A DNA stretch of 17,447 nucleotides, from positions 1-17,447 of the forward strand of contig JAQULD010000021.1 of the NCBI GenBank assembly GCA_028719045.1, read 5' to 3'. The notes beneath the pieces were generated by a model. That model saw only the letters and a program-made list of their open reading frames with translations. It ran no database searches and had not been told where the DNA came from. The translations under genes were made by a program, and so were the position numbers. This stretch comes from Candidatus Omnitrophota bacterium. GTDB lineage: Bacteria; Omnitrophota; Koll11; Gygaellales; Profunditerraquicolaceae. Within the stretch, counting starts at the first letter, position 1; each line of letters begins with the position of its first letter. Below, in pieces: positions 1 to 8,679 of this stretch.

Positions 1-131
1 CTAAGCCTGAATTGGAACAGTCGTCGTTAGATACCTCTTACTCTTTCGCCGGCACCAAGATAATAAACCTGGTAGCGGTCGCGGCGTCGGGTATCATTGA
101 CAGGAATATCGAGATAGTGGATGTGTATTAG
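1..131 (+). CDS. C-terminal end of an unrecognised protein (partial)
   Basis: An open frame enters from the left edge (first full codon at position 3) and ends at TAG 129-131, giving the last 42 residues of a protein. The tail contains FAGTKIINLVAVAASG and ends NIEIVDVY, an alternation of hydrophobic and polar residues that looks like beta strands. No motif lets me name a family. A strong hairpin with T-tracts (159-187) follows 27 bp after the stop, which supports this as a true gene end. The real start and most of the gene lie outside the window, so no function is proposed. Confidence 0.6.
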   Translation, partial: KPELEQSSLDTSYSFAGTKIINLVAVAASGIIDRNIEIVDVY

Positions 132-158
132 TTTATAAATCTAAAGCCGGAAAAATAA

Positions 159-187
159 AAAAACCCGCGAGAAATTCGCGGGTTTTT
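159..187. terminator. Bidirectional intrinsic terminator
   Basis: A perfect 12-bp stem (159-170 pairing with 176-187, core CCCGCGA/TCGCGGG) closes a 5-nt GAAAT loop. The stem ends are A/T runs and a further T-rich stretch follows to about 195, while the left flank is A-rich, so it gives a hairpin plus U-tract on either strand. It sits between the converging ends of the left-edge gene (+) and the eno-ftsB-tRNA-fMet unit (-), and can terminate both. Confidence 0.9.
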
Positions 188-197
188 GTTTTTTTAG

Positions 198-274
198 TGG
201 TTGCGGGGAGAGGATTTGAACCTCTGACCTTTAGGTTATGAGCCTAACGAGCTACCAGACTGCTCCACCCCGCG
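198..274 (-). tRNA. Initiator tRNA-fMet (anticodon CAU), CCA encoded
   Basis: The minus strand folds as a complete 77-nt cloverleaf with anticodon CAT in the loop CTCATAA and an encoded 3' CCA. The acceptor begins CGCGGGG and ends CCCCGCA, leaving a C1 x A72 mismatch, the hallmark of bacterial initiator tRNA. The anticodon stem is TTAGG/CCTAA, so only two of the three usual initiator G-C pairs are present; the pair at 29-41 is A-U. It lies 13 nt downstream of ftsB on the same strand with no separate promoter visible in the gap, and just before the terminator at 159-187, so it is probably the last gene of the eno-ftsB transcript. Confidence 0.96.
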
Positions 275-287
275 ATCATAGCGATGC

Positions 288-1855
<1,568 letters not shown>

Positions 1856-1903
1856 TCATAAACCAAGTAAAATGAAGCTGTTTAATTTTTGATATGAAAA
1901 AAA

Positions 1904-1932
1904 ATTCTAACACATAAAGTGTACGTGGTCAA
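1904..1932 (-). promoter_or_regulatory. Sigma70-type promoter for eno-ftsB-tRNA-fMet
   Basis: On the minus strand, a -35 box TTGACC (1927-1932) and a -10 box TAGAAT (1904-1909) are separated by exactly 17 bp. The predicted start site is near 1897, giving a leader of about 75 nt before the enolase ATG. Confidence 0.8.
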
Positions 1933-1943
1933 GAAAATAAAAT

Positions 1944-1972
1944 TTGACTTACCCTGCTTGTTATGATATCGT
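1944..1972 (+). promoter_or_regulatory. Probable promoter for the ftsH-like gene
   Basis: TTGACT (1944-1949), 17 bp spacer, TATCGT (1967-1972). The -35 is strong; the -10 matches consensus at four of six positions. It is arranged back to back with the eno promoter, with the two -35 boxes 11 bp apart. It would give a leader of about 57 nt before the ATG at 2037. Confidence 0.55.
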
Positions 1973-2007
1973 AGTTTCTGGTCTTGCCCTTAAAATATCC
2001 GGGTAAG

Positions 2008-2023
2008 AAAGGCATGCGCCTTT
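2008..2023 (+). other. Small hairpin just upstream of the ftsH-like gene's Shine-Dalgarno
   Basis: AAAGGC (2008-2013) pairs with GCCTTT (2018-2023) around an ATGC loop. The stem ends 3 nt before the AAGGAG ribosome binding site (2027-2032) of the gene starting at 2037. It could influence initiation of translation, but a 6-bp stem can occur by chance. Confidence 0.3.
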
Positions 2024-2036
2024 ATCAAGGAGAATT

Positions 2037-3725
2037 ATGGACTGGAAGAAAATAAAGTACTTTTTTAAGCTTTACCTCAAGCTGTATTGGGTAAGGATAC
2101 TTTTTATCATAGGTTTTATCATTTTAGTCGTTTCCCTGGTTACCTTCATCTCAATAGGGATGAAGGCCTGGAATGAGGCCGAGTCCTACCTGCGCCAGTC
2201 TCAGATGGCTGTTCTGCCGCTTCAGATTTACCTGCAGGTGGTCATGGCCCTGATATTCGGCATAGTTTATACCTACATGTGGTATTGGCTCATGTTCAAG
2301 AAAGGCGCGGGTTCCTTTGCCCATGTATACAAAAAGGCTGTTTCAGCTAAAGAAATAAGTGTCAAGTGGGAAGACGTTATCGGCATGGATGAGGCCAAGC
2401 AGGAAGCTTTCGAAGTGGTTAACCTCATCAAGGACCGCGCTCAGTTGCAGCAAATGGGGGGGCATATCCTGCGCGGGCTGCTTATGCTCGGCCCTCCGGG
2501 ATGCGGGAAAACTTATCTTGCCAAGGCGATTGCCACGGAAGCGGGGCTTCCTTTTATTTCCATGTCAGGTTCTGAGTTTGTGGAAATGTTCGTGGGTGTG
2601 GGCGCTGGAAGGATCCGCAGCCTCTTTAAGAGGGCCGCGCTTTTGTCGGAATTTAAAGGCGGCTGCCTGATATTCATAGATGAAATCGATGCCCTGGGAG
2701 CCAGAAGAGGCCTGGATGTCGGCTTTGGCGGCACAACAGAGCATAATACGACATTGAATCAGCTTCTGGTAGAGATGGACGGACTCAAAGAAAAAGACGC
2801 CAACATCGTTCTTATCGGAGCTACCAATGCCCCGGAGGATTACCTGGACCAGGCTTTGTTGCGCCCAGGCAGGTTTGACCGTAAGATTTACGTGGACAGG
2901 CCTAACCTCGAAGACCGGCAGAAACTGTTTTTTTATTACCTGAAGAAGATCAAATATAACGAACAGGATGTGAAGATAGACCGCCTGGCGCGCATGACTG
3001 TAGGTTACAGCCCCGCGGATATAGCCAATCTTATCAGGGAGGCGGCCCTTATCGCCATAAGGCATAAAAGTAATTTTATCTTCATGAAGGATATCGATGA
3101 GGCGAGGGAAAGAATAACCCTTGGCATCAAGCGCAGGATCAAATACCGTGATGAAGAAAAATGGCAGACCGCCTATCATGAGGCGGGACACGCGATCATT
3201 ACTTACCTGCTTGTCCCTACCCAGGATGTGTTTAAGATCACTATTACCCCGCGCGGCCATACCGGCGGCGTTACCTGGACCCCTGAAAAGGAAGAGATAT
3301 TCATCCGCGATAAGAACCAGCTGCTTGGCAAGATCAAGATTTCCGTGGCGAGTTTTGCGGCGGAAAAATTGAAGCTGGGGATGACTACCGCGGGAGTCGA
3401 TAATGATTTTGAAAACGCGCTTTATATCGCACACAATATGGTCTGGCGCTGGGGCATGGGAAAAAGCGGTTTGATCGGCAACTTCGACGCCGTGGAACGC
3501 CATGCTTACCGGGGAACTGAATTCGTTTCCCAGGAAACAAAAATAAAGTTAGACAGCGATATCCAGGAAATTCTTCAATCCTGCCTTAAAGAGGTTCAAG
3601 ATGTCTTGAAAAAAGAAGATGCGCTTCTTGAGCGGCTGGCCAAAGAATTAGTAGCGAAAGAAGAGCTTAACTATGATGAAATTGAGGCTATCTTCAAAGA
3701 ATTCGGTAAGAGCCGCGCTACCTAG
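2037..3725 (+). CDS. ftsH: FtsH-type membrane AAA+ zinc metalloprotease, reduced N-terminal domain
   Basis: An ATP-dependent, membrane-anchored protease of the FtsH/M41 family that extracts and degrades membrane and damaged cytoplasmic proteins as a hexamer. Two membrane helices (about residues 18-41 and 60-87) are joined by a loop of only about 20 residues, where FtsH usually carries a periplasmic domain of about 70. Then come Walker A GPPGCGKT (152-159), the pore-loop MFVG (184-187), Walker B LIFIDEID (211-218), arginine fingers in RPGRFDR (276-282), zinc site HEAGH (381-385) and the third ligand D457 in DNDF. All catalytic residues are present. Length is 562 against about 600-650 for canonical FtsH. 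The start has AAGGAG 4 nt upstream. It may be a paralogue rather than the housekeeping copy. Its 3' end overlaps the next gene. Confidence 0.92.
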   Translation: MDWKKIKYFFKLYLKLYWVRILFIIGFIILVVSLVTFISIGMKAWNEAESYLRQSQMAVLPLQIYLQVVMALIFGIVYTYMWYWLMFKKGAGSFAHVYKKAVSAKEISVKWEDVIGMDEAKQEAFEVVNLIKDRAQLQQMGGHILRGLLMLGPPGCGKTYLAKAIATEAGLPFISMSGSEFVEMFVGVGAGRIRSLFKRAALLSEFKGGCLIFIDEIDALGARRGLDVGFGGTTEHNTTLNQLLVEMDGLKEKDANIVLIGATNAPEDYLDQALLRPGRFDRKIYVDRPNLEDRQKLFFYYLKKIKYNEQDVKIDRLARMTVGYSPADIANLIREAALIAIRHKSNFIFMKDIDEARERITLGIKRRIKYRDEEKWQTAYHEAGHAIITYLLVPTQDVFKITITPRGHTGGVTWTPEKEEIFIRDKNQLLGKIKISVASFAAEKLKLGMTTAGVDNDFENALYIAHNMVWRWGMGKSGLIGNFDAVERHAYRGTEFVSQETKIKLDSDIQEILQSCLKEVQDVLKKEDALLERLAKELVAKEELNYDEIEAIFKEFGKSRAT

Positions 3726-3999
3726 CCTTATATTATTCTGCGCCTTGCTGTTATCCGGCTGCTCTTCATCCACCAAGCCCACATACCTGAAAGAAAACAT
3801 TCCCGAAGCAATTGAGAAAATCTGCAAGGCCGAATACCGCCTGGATGTGACATCGAAACTTGTAGGTTCTACCCTTTGGATCTATATCCCACTGGAAAAC
3901 CTGGTAGTAAAAGCGGACAAACCCGAGAAATACCAGGAAAGGTTTTTAATAGCGCGTAACGAATCCTACTGGGAAGGGCAGGTGCTTAATGTGGATTAG
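3673..3999 (+). CDS. Putative lipoprotein, probably truncated by an in-frame TAG
   Basis: The 108-residue product begins with a basic stretch, a hydrophobic core (about 16-27) and a lipobox LLSGC with the acceptor cysteine at 30, so it is predicted to be an exported lipoprotein. The rest matches no family I know. It overlaps the ftsH-like gene by 53 bp and is probably in that operon; only a weak purine-rich site precedes the ATG. After the TAG at 3997-3999 the same frame stays open for 23 more codons to a TGA at 4069-4071, and the extra peptide (LIKPVGEKEKYQKYIYNK and on) has the composition of real protein. The TGA overlaps the next ATG. The simplest reading is that this is the front part of a longer protein of about 297 residues continued by the ORF at 4068-4565. 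Confidence 0.65.
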   Translation: MMKLRLSSKNSVRAALPSLILFCALLLSGCSSSTKPTYLKENIPEAIEKICKAEYRLDVTSKLVGSTLWIYIPLENLVVKADKPEKYQERFLIARNESYWEGQVLNVD

Positions 4000-4067
4000 C
4001 TTATTAAGCCCGTAGGGGAGAAAGAAAAATACCAGAAATATATCTATAATAAAGCGGCCACGGAAAA

Positions 4068-4565
4068 ATGAGCAATGTCTGGATTGTCCTCAGGCGCGTT
4101 CTTTTCAGCATGGACCGTTCCAAGAAGAACGAGCCTAAATTTTTCGTTATCGTTGCCGCCGACATAAAAAAAGGCATGGAAATAAGGGAAATATTCTATT
4201 ACCTGGACCTGAAGAAACTTTCCTACGGTTTTATTTCCTGGGGGGAATATCAGCACCGCACGGTGCAGGATACTGACGTATCCACCCGTATAATAGGCGA
4301 TACCAAAGGCGCGCATTTAAAATACAGGGATATTTCCCTGGATGATTTCCTCGCCGCCCAAATACAGCACCGGGTGGAATTGAAGTTCCAGAAGCCGGAA
4401 GTGAAAAAAGACGCCGATATTGACAGGGAAATATCCAAGATCGGAATTTTGACTATAAGGATTTATGAATTCAGGGATTTTCAAGCAATCGCGTTCAATG
4501 ACTTGCTTACGCGTAACAAAGTGGTTTTGAACCGCGCGGCGGTGTGGGCAAGGCCTATCGAGTAG
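4068..4565 (+). CDS. Hypothetical protein, probable C-terminal part of the preceding lipoprotein gene
   Basis: A 165-residue ORF of unknown family with mixed alpha/beta character (for example KFFVIVAADIKKGMEIREIF and IGILTIRIYEFRDFQ). It has no signal peptide and no Shine-Dalgarno before its ATG, which sits in a run of five A's. Adding one A there would place it in frame with the extension of the lipoprotein ORF, giving KAATEK-MSNVWIVLRR without a break, so I read it as the second half of a gene split by a one-base deletion, on top of the TAG at 3997. If the break is real it may be a pseudogene; if not, translational coupling through the ATGA overlap is possible. Its end overlaps the converging purN gene by 11 bp. 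Confidence 0.55.
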   Translation: MSNVWIVLRRVLFSMDRSKKNEPKFFVIVAADIKKGMEIREIFYYLDLKKLSYGFISWGEYQHRTVQDTDVSTRIIGDTKGAHLKYRDISLDDFLAAQIQHRVELKFQKPEVKKDADIDREISKIGILTIRIYEFRDFQAIAFNDLLTRNKVVLNRAAVWARPIE

Positions 4566-5160
4566 ATATCCTGACTTTCCTTCCCAGGATCTTCAAATTA
4601 CCTTCTGTAAATAATTTAACGGCCTGCGGATAAAGGCTGTGTTCGAGCCTGTGTATCTTTTTTTCCAGGGAGCGAAGAGTTTCGTTTTCCGCTATATTTA
4701 CCGATCCTTGAAGGATCACCGGACCGGAATCGATATTTTCATCCACAAAATGCACGGTAACGCCGGTGGCCTTTACGCCGTATGAATAAGCGTCTTTTAT
4801 GGCCTGGGCGCCTTTAAAAGCGGGAAGGAGCGCCGGATGCACATTCAATATCCTGCCTTTATACCTGCGCACAAAATCAGGGCTTAGTATGCGCATAAAT
4901 CCCGCCAGGACGATCAGGTCGATCTTTTCTTTGGTTAACTCGCGGATTATTTCTGATTCAAAACCGGACTTGGAGGAAAAATCCTTTCTTTCGGCTAGAA
5001 AAGTTTTTATTTTCGCGCGTTTTGCCTTCTCCAGCGCAAGCGCGCGCGGATTATCGCAAACCAGGAGCGCAAGGTTAGCTTTAATCTCCCCATTTTTTAC
5101 CGCTTTCGCTATCGCGCTAAAATTACTGCCTTTTCCCGACGCAAACACGGCTATGTTCAT
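4555..5160 (-). CDS. purN: Phosphoribosylglycinamide formyltransferase
   Basis: Transfers the formyl group of 10-formyltetrahydrofolate to GAR to give FGAR, the third step of purine biosynthesis; cytoplasmic. I set the start at the ATG of MNIAVFASGKGSNF, not the longer upstream ORF. This gives 201 residues and places the catalytic residues at N106, H108 (ILNVHPALLPAFKG) and D144 (ENIDSGPVI), the same numbers as in E. coli PurN. The glycine-rich phosphate-binding GKGSNF is at 9-14. The chosen ATG overlaps the rnfB TGA as ATGA, matching the coupling style of the operon. It is the last gene of the tRNA-Thr/MFS/rnf transcript; no metabolic link between Rnf and PurN is obvious. No terminator is seen after its TAG, which overlaps the converging gene. 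Confidence 0.95.
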   Translation of the reverse strand: MNIAVFASGKGSNFSAIAKAVKNGEIKANLALLVCDNPRALALEKAKRAKIKTFLAERKDFSSKSGFESEIIRELTKEKIDLIVLAGFMRILSPDFVRRYKGRILNVHPALLPAFKGAQAIKDAYSYGVKATGVTVHFVDENIDSGPVILQGSVNIAENETLRSLEKKIHRLEHSLYPQAVKLFTEGNLKILGRKVRISTR

Positions 5161-5981
5161 AGGCTGTATTTTTCGTTTGTCCATTTCTTCTCTTTTTTTA
5201 CCGCGATCGACCTTGTAGGGCAGACCCGGAAACACTCGCCGCGGTTATCGCAGATATTGTAGTCTATCACGGAAAGGTTATCGATTATCTTGATCGCCTG
5301 CACGGGGCAGGCTTTTTCGCATTTATGGCAGGCAATGCAGCCTACGGGGCAAACATCCATAACCTTCTTTCCAAGGTCAAGCGATTTGCACCTTACCGCG
5401 TATGCCTTGTTTATGGCCACCAGGCTAAAAAGTTTCTTAGGGCAGACCGCTACGCATTTTCCGCAAGCGGTGCATTTACTTTCATCGATTACCGGCAGGT
5501 CTTCATCGTTTAGCGTTATCGCCCCAAACGGGCAGACGCGTACGCAGGTGCCGTATCCGATACAACCGTATTCACAGGCCTTAGGCCCGCCCATGACCGC
5601 GCCCGCCGAAACGCAGTCTTTTATCCCGGTATATTCAAATTTGTCCTTTACGCGCTTGCTGCCTCCGTGGCAATGCAGGACCGAGGTTTTTCGAACTTTC
5701 TTCTCTAATGACTTACCAAGGATCTTGGCGATTTTTTCCTTTATTTCGTCGTTGCTTACCCTGCAGGCGTCCACGTTCAATTTACCGCTCAACAAGTCTT
5801 CGGCAAAACCAAAACAACCCGCTCCTCCGCAGGCGCCGCAGTTTGCTCCGGGCAGGAGCCCGTGGATCTTCTCAAGGCGCGGGTCCGTTTTAACGCTTAG
5901 TTTCTTGGAAGCGATCGCAAGGCCTACGCCGAAAATAAGCCCCAGGGCGCCCAGTGTTATGACAGGTATCAGTATTTCCAT
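5157..5981 (-). CDS. rnfB: Rnf complex subunit RnfB (polyferredoxin electron-entry subunit)
   Basis: RnfB receives electrons from reduced ferredoxin and passes them into the membrane Rnf complex. The 274-residue protein has an N-terminal membrane helix (about 4-24), the RnfB Fe-S domain with C48, C51, C56 and C73 in LPGANCGACGGAGC, the conserved ACEYGCIGYGTCVRVCPF (C136, C140, C146, C150), CTACGKCVAVCP (C170-C180), CPVGCIACHKCEKACP (C211-C225) and a last motif CDNRGECFRVCP (C244, C250, C254) in which the usual middle cysteine is R247. It starts 21 nt after rnfA with no recognisable Shine-Dalgarno, and its stop overlaps the purN start (ATGA). A homologous subunit of a RsxB-type system would look the same; the full operon supports Rnf. 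Confidence 0.95.
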   Translation of the reverse strand: MEILIPVITLGALGLIFGVGLAIASKKLSVKTDPRLEKIHGLLPGANCGACGGAGCFGFAEDLLSGKLNVDACRVSNDEIKEKIAKILGKSLEKKVRKTSVLHCHGGSKRVKDKFEYTGIKDCVSAGAVMGGPKACEYGCIGYGTCVRVCPFGAITLNDEDLPVIDESKCTACGKCVAVCPKKLFSLVAINKAYAVRCKSLDLGKKVMDVCPVGCIACHKCEKACPVQAIKIIDNLSVIDYNICDNRGECFRVCPTRSIAVKKEKKWTNEKYSL

Positions 5982-6002
5982 AGAATGATAAAGTGTAGAA
6001 GC

Positions 6003-6623
6003 TTAAAACTTAAATCCGCTGAATCCCATAAAGCTAAGGCTCATGATCGAGGCGATGATAAAGCCCAAAGGGAAATCTTTAAGCGCTTTAGGGACATTCG
6101 CCAGTTCCAGCCGTTCCCTTATGCCGGACATAAGAAGCATGGCCAGCGTATAGCCGAGTCCGACGCAAATCCCCTGAAAAGCGGAATAGAAAAAACTGCC
6201 CTCGACAGCTTTGCCGTTTACAAAAAACATGTCCGCGTTTAATACAGCTACTCCAAGCACCGCGCAGTTTACCGTGATAAGCGGCAGGTAGATGCCGAAA
6301 AACCGGTACAAGGCGGGGCTGATCTTTTTTATGACCATTTCCACGAGCTGCACGAATGCGGCGATCACAAGTATAAAAGAGATGGTGCGCAAATACGTCA
6401 AGTTGAAAGGCACCAGCAGGAACCTGTAGATGAACCAGGTGATGATAGAAGACATGGTAGTGACGAACATGACCGCCAGGCTCATCGCGAGCGCGGGTTT
6501 TGTCTGTTTGGATATGGCGATAAAAGAACAAAGCCCGAGGAACCGGGAAAGTATGACGTTGTAGATAAAGACGGAAGAAATAAATATGGTCAGAAACTGC
6601 TGTGCGTTCATGTGGGCGCTCAT
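6003..6623 (-). CDS. rnfA: Rnf complex integral membrane subunit RnfA
   Basis: RnfA (related to NqrE) is a membrane subunit that pairs with RnfE, the two together holding an iron-sulfur centre on the electron path and helping form the ion channel. The 206-residue protein has about six membrane helices, with the family signatures NVILSRFLGLC near the N-terminus and LPLITVNCAVLG in the middle; both conserved cysteines are present. The ATG at 6623 overlaps the rnfE TGA (ATGA) and has a weak AGGA upstream; an in-frame ATG at 6611 would remove four residues and cannot be excluded. Confidence 0.95.
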   Translation of the reverse strand: MSAHMNAQQFLTIFISSVFIYNVILSRFLGLCSFIAISKQTKPALAMSLAVMFVTTMSSIITWFIYRFLLVPFNLTYLRTISFILVIAAFVQLVEMVIKKISPALYRFFGIYLPLITVNCAVLGVAVLNADMFFVNGKAVEGSFFYSAFQGICVGLGYTLAMLLMSGIRERLELANVPKALKDFPLGFIIASIMSLSFMGFSGFKF

Positions 6624-7213
6624 ATTTTCCTGTTTTTCAGCACGTTGAAGAATCCGAGCAATAAACCTATAATAAGCAAAGCCCCCGAAGGCATGCCTAT
6701 GACAAATATTGCTTCAAATCCTTTGATCAGCGTATGGCCGAAGATTTTACCCGCGCCGAGGAATTCCCTTATGCCGGAGATCAATATCAATGCCAGGGTG
6801 AAACCTATGCCCATGCCTATGCCGTCAAAAAGGGAATTCAGGACTTTTTGTTTCTGGGCAAAGGCTTCGGCGCGGCCGAGCACTATGCAGTTTACCACTA
6901 TAAGCGGCACATATATCCCTAAAGCGCGGTTCAATGCCGGGCTGTATGCTTTCATGACCAGTTCCGTGACCGTGACGAAAGTAGCGATGACCACGATAAA
7001 ACAGGGTATCCTGATCCTGTCGGGAACGATATTTTTGATCATTGATACGATAACATTTGAACCGACAAGCACAAATGTGGCGGCCACTCCCATGCCGATG
7101 CCGTTCATAACAGAAACTGATACCGCCAGCGTAGGGCAGAGCCCCAATACCAGCACGAAAGTGGGGTTTTCTTTTACAATGCCTTTTAAGAATTCTTTAA
7201 TTAAATTCCTCAT
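6620..7213 (-). CDS. rnfE: Rnf complex integral membrane subunit RnfE
   Basis: RnfE (related to NqrD) is the membrane partner of RnfA. The 197-residue protein shows the RnfE opening FLKGIVKENPTFVLVLGLCP, the central YVPLIVVNCIVLGRAEAFA and about six membrane helices, with cysteines in the LGLC and VNC motifs as in RnfA, which shares the inverted fold. The ENPTFVLVLGLCP form distinguishes it from RnfA. The start overlaps the rnfD TGA as ATGA and its stop overlaps rnfA the same way. Confidence 0.95.
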   Translation of the reverse strand: MRNLIKEFLKGIVKENPTFVLVLGLCPTLAVSVSVMNGIGMGVAATFVLVGSNVIVSMIKNIVPDRIRIPCFIVVIATFVTVTELVMKAYSPALNRALGIYVPLIVVNCIVLGRAEAFAQKQKVLNSLFDGIGMGIGFTLALILISGIREFLGAGKIFGHTLIKGFEAIFVIGMPSGALLIIGLLLGFFNVLKNRKI

Positions 7214-8154
7214 AATCTTGTTCCGTAAACCCTTGTTTTAGTGAATCTGTCAATAAGCGGTGTCGCGCCGTTCATCATCAATATCGCGTAAGAAGCGCCT
7301 TCAGGGTATCCCCCCCATCGCCTGATGATAGCCGTAAGCAGCCCGCAGCCGATGCCGAATATGACCTGGCCTTTGTAGGTAAGGGGGGAGGTTACATAGT
7401 CGGTTGCCATAAAGAAGGCTCCAAGTATAAGGCCTCCTGTAAGTATGTGAAACAGCCAATCGCCGCTGAATAATCCTTTAGGCCCGAATATATAAGTAAA
7501 TACCCCCACAGTGATAATGTAGGTAAAAGGAATATGCCAGGATATATATTTTCTTAATAAAAGGAATGCCGCCCCCAGAAGGAGCGCCAAGATGCAAACT
7601 TCGCCTATGCAGCCCCCTCTTTTTCCGAGAAACAGGTCCAAATAGGATATGTTTTCCAGTATCCCTTTTTCTTTTAAAACAGCCAGGGGAGTGGCGGAAG
7701 CTACAGCGTCGTAATTTAAAGCCTTGGTAAAAGTAGTCATATATTTTGGCCAACTCGCCATAAGAAAGACCCTGCCGACAAGCGCTGGGTTGAAAATATT
7801 CTGGCCTAAACCGCCGAATACCTGTTTACCTATCGCGATGGCAAAGAAAGAGCCCGCTATGGGAAGCCAAAAGGGGACTTGGGGAGGCAGGTTGTAAGCT
7901 AAAAGCAGTCCGGTAAGAAAGGCGCTGCCGTCAAAGACCGTGATTTTTTTACCGGTGAATAACTGTAACAGCGCTTCTGTCAGTACCGCCGATATTATTC
8001 CTAAAAGGATAGCCCAGAGCGCGCTGGCCCCGAAAATATAAACCCCGGCAATGCCCGCGGGCAGAAGGCTTAAGACCACTACCCACATGATCCTGCTCAC
8101 GGATTCTTTCTTGTGCAGGTGAGGGGAAGCGCTGACTATAAGCCGTTCAGACAT
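7210..8154 (-). CDS. rnfD: Rnf complex membrane flavoprotein subunit RnfD
   Basis: RnfD (related to NqrB) is a multi-helix membrane subunit carrying a covalently bound FMN, on the path from cytoplasm to membrane. The 314-residue protein has the start SPHLHKKESVSRIMW, about nine to ten hydrophobic helices, the QNIFNPALVGRVFL motif (118-131) and the flavinylation-type motif DAVASATPLA, with T155 the likely FMN attachment. A C-terminal GASYAILMMNGATPLIDR is also typical of the family. It starts 6 nt after rnfG, with AAAGGA in the end of rnfG as a possible ribosome binding site. Here it follows rnfG instead of preceding it. Confidence 0.95.
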   Translation of the reverse strand: MSERLIVSASPHLHKKESVSRIMWVVVLSLLPAGIAGVYIFGASALWAILLGIISAVLTEALLQLFTGKKITVFDGSAFLTGLLLAYNLPPQVPFWLPIAGSFFAIAIGKQVFGGLGQNIFNPALVGRVFLMASWPKYMTTFTKALNYDAVASATPLAVLKEKGILENISYLDLFLGKRGGCIGEVCILALLLGAAFLLLRKYISWHIPFTYIITVGVFTYIFGPKGLFSGDWLFHILTGGLILGAFFMATDYVTSPLTYKGQVIFGIGCGLLTAIIRRWGGYPEGASYAILMMNGATPLIDRFTKTRVYGTRL

Positions 8155-8160
8155 AGCGTA

Positions 8161-8679
8161 TTAATCCTTTAGCAGGTTTTTAATTTCTTCCGCTTTCTTT
8201 TTAACAGAATCCATCACTGCCTTTGAAGATATCGTCGCGCCGGTGATTGCCTGGACCTGGTTTAGGTCGCGGATATTCTTATTGGCGAACTGCCCGGTAA
8301 AAGAATGTTCCGCGACGCGCGCGCCAAGCCCGGGAGTTTCATTATGGTTTAATATCTTTACGGCGATGATCGTGCCGTCATTTTTCATGCCGGCCAGGGT
8401 TTCTATAACGCTAGAGTAGCCTTTGCCTTCGGCTTTAAAAGCGACTCCGGCAGCCATCCCGTTTTTATCGAATGCCTTATAATAAATAGTTTCATTGCCG
8501 GATTTTACGGCGTCAAAACGCGCGCCTTCAGGCACTACTTCTTTGAGGCCGGCCTCTTCTTCTGATTTAGCCTGGCTTAATATCCGCGTTTTAGTTACGG
8601 AATTAACCGCGGCAAGTGAAGCGCTGGCGATAACACAGATAGAAGCCAGGATCAAACCGTAACGGATCATTTCTTTCAT
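8161..8679 (-). CDS. rnfG: Rnf complex FMN-binding subunit RnfG
   Basis: RnfG (related to NqrC) has one N-terminal membrane helix and an extracytoplasmic FMN-binding domain with covalent FMN. In this 172-residue protein the helix spans about 6-24, NETPGLG lies at 113-119, and the flavinylation motif ITGATISS holds T149 as the expected FMN-linked residue. It follows rnfC with an ATGA overlap; a second in-frame ATG three codons later is possible. Covalent attachment would need an ApbE-type flavin transferase, which is not encoded in this window. Confidence 0.95.
   Translation of the reverse strand: MKEMIRYGLILASICVIASASLAAVNSVTKTRILSQAKSEEEAGLKEVVPEGARFDAVKSGNETIYYKAFDKNGMAAGVAFKAEGKGYSSVIETLAGMKNDGTIIAVKILNHNETPGLGARVAEHSFTGQFANKNIRDLNQVQAITGATISSKAVMDSVKKKAEEIKNLLKD

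Noticed and set aside
2565..3503. A 312-codon ORF on the minus strand opposite the ftsH-like gene
   Set aside because: It mirrors the codon pattern of a clear FtsH gene, has no family motif and no ribosome binding site, and is a frame shadow.
5161..5235. Longer N-terminus for PurN
   Set aside because: The extra residues lie within rnfB and are not part of the PurN fold; the ATG at 5160 places catalytic residues at N106, H108 and D144.
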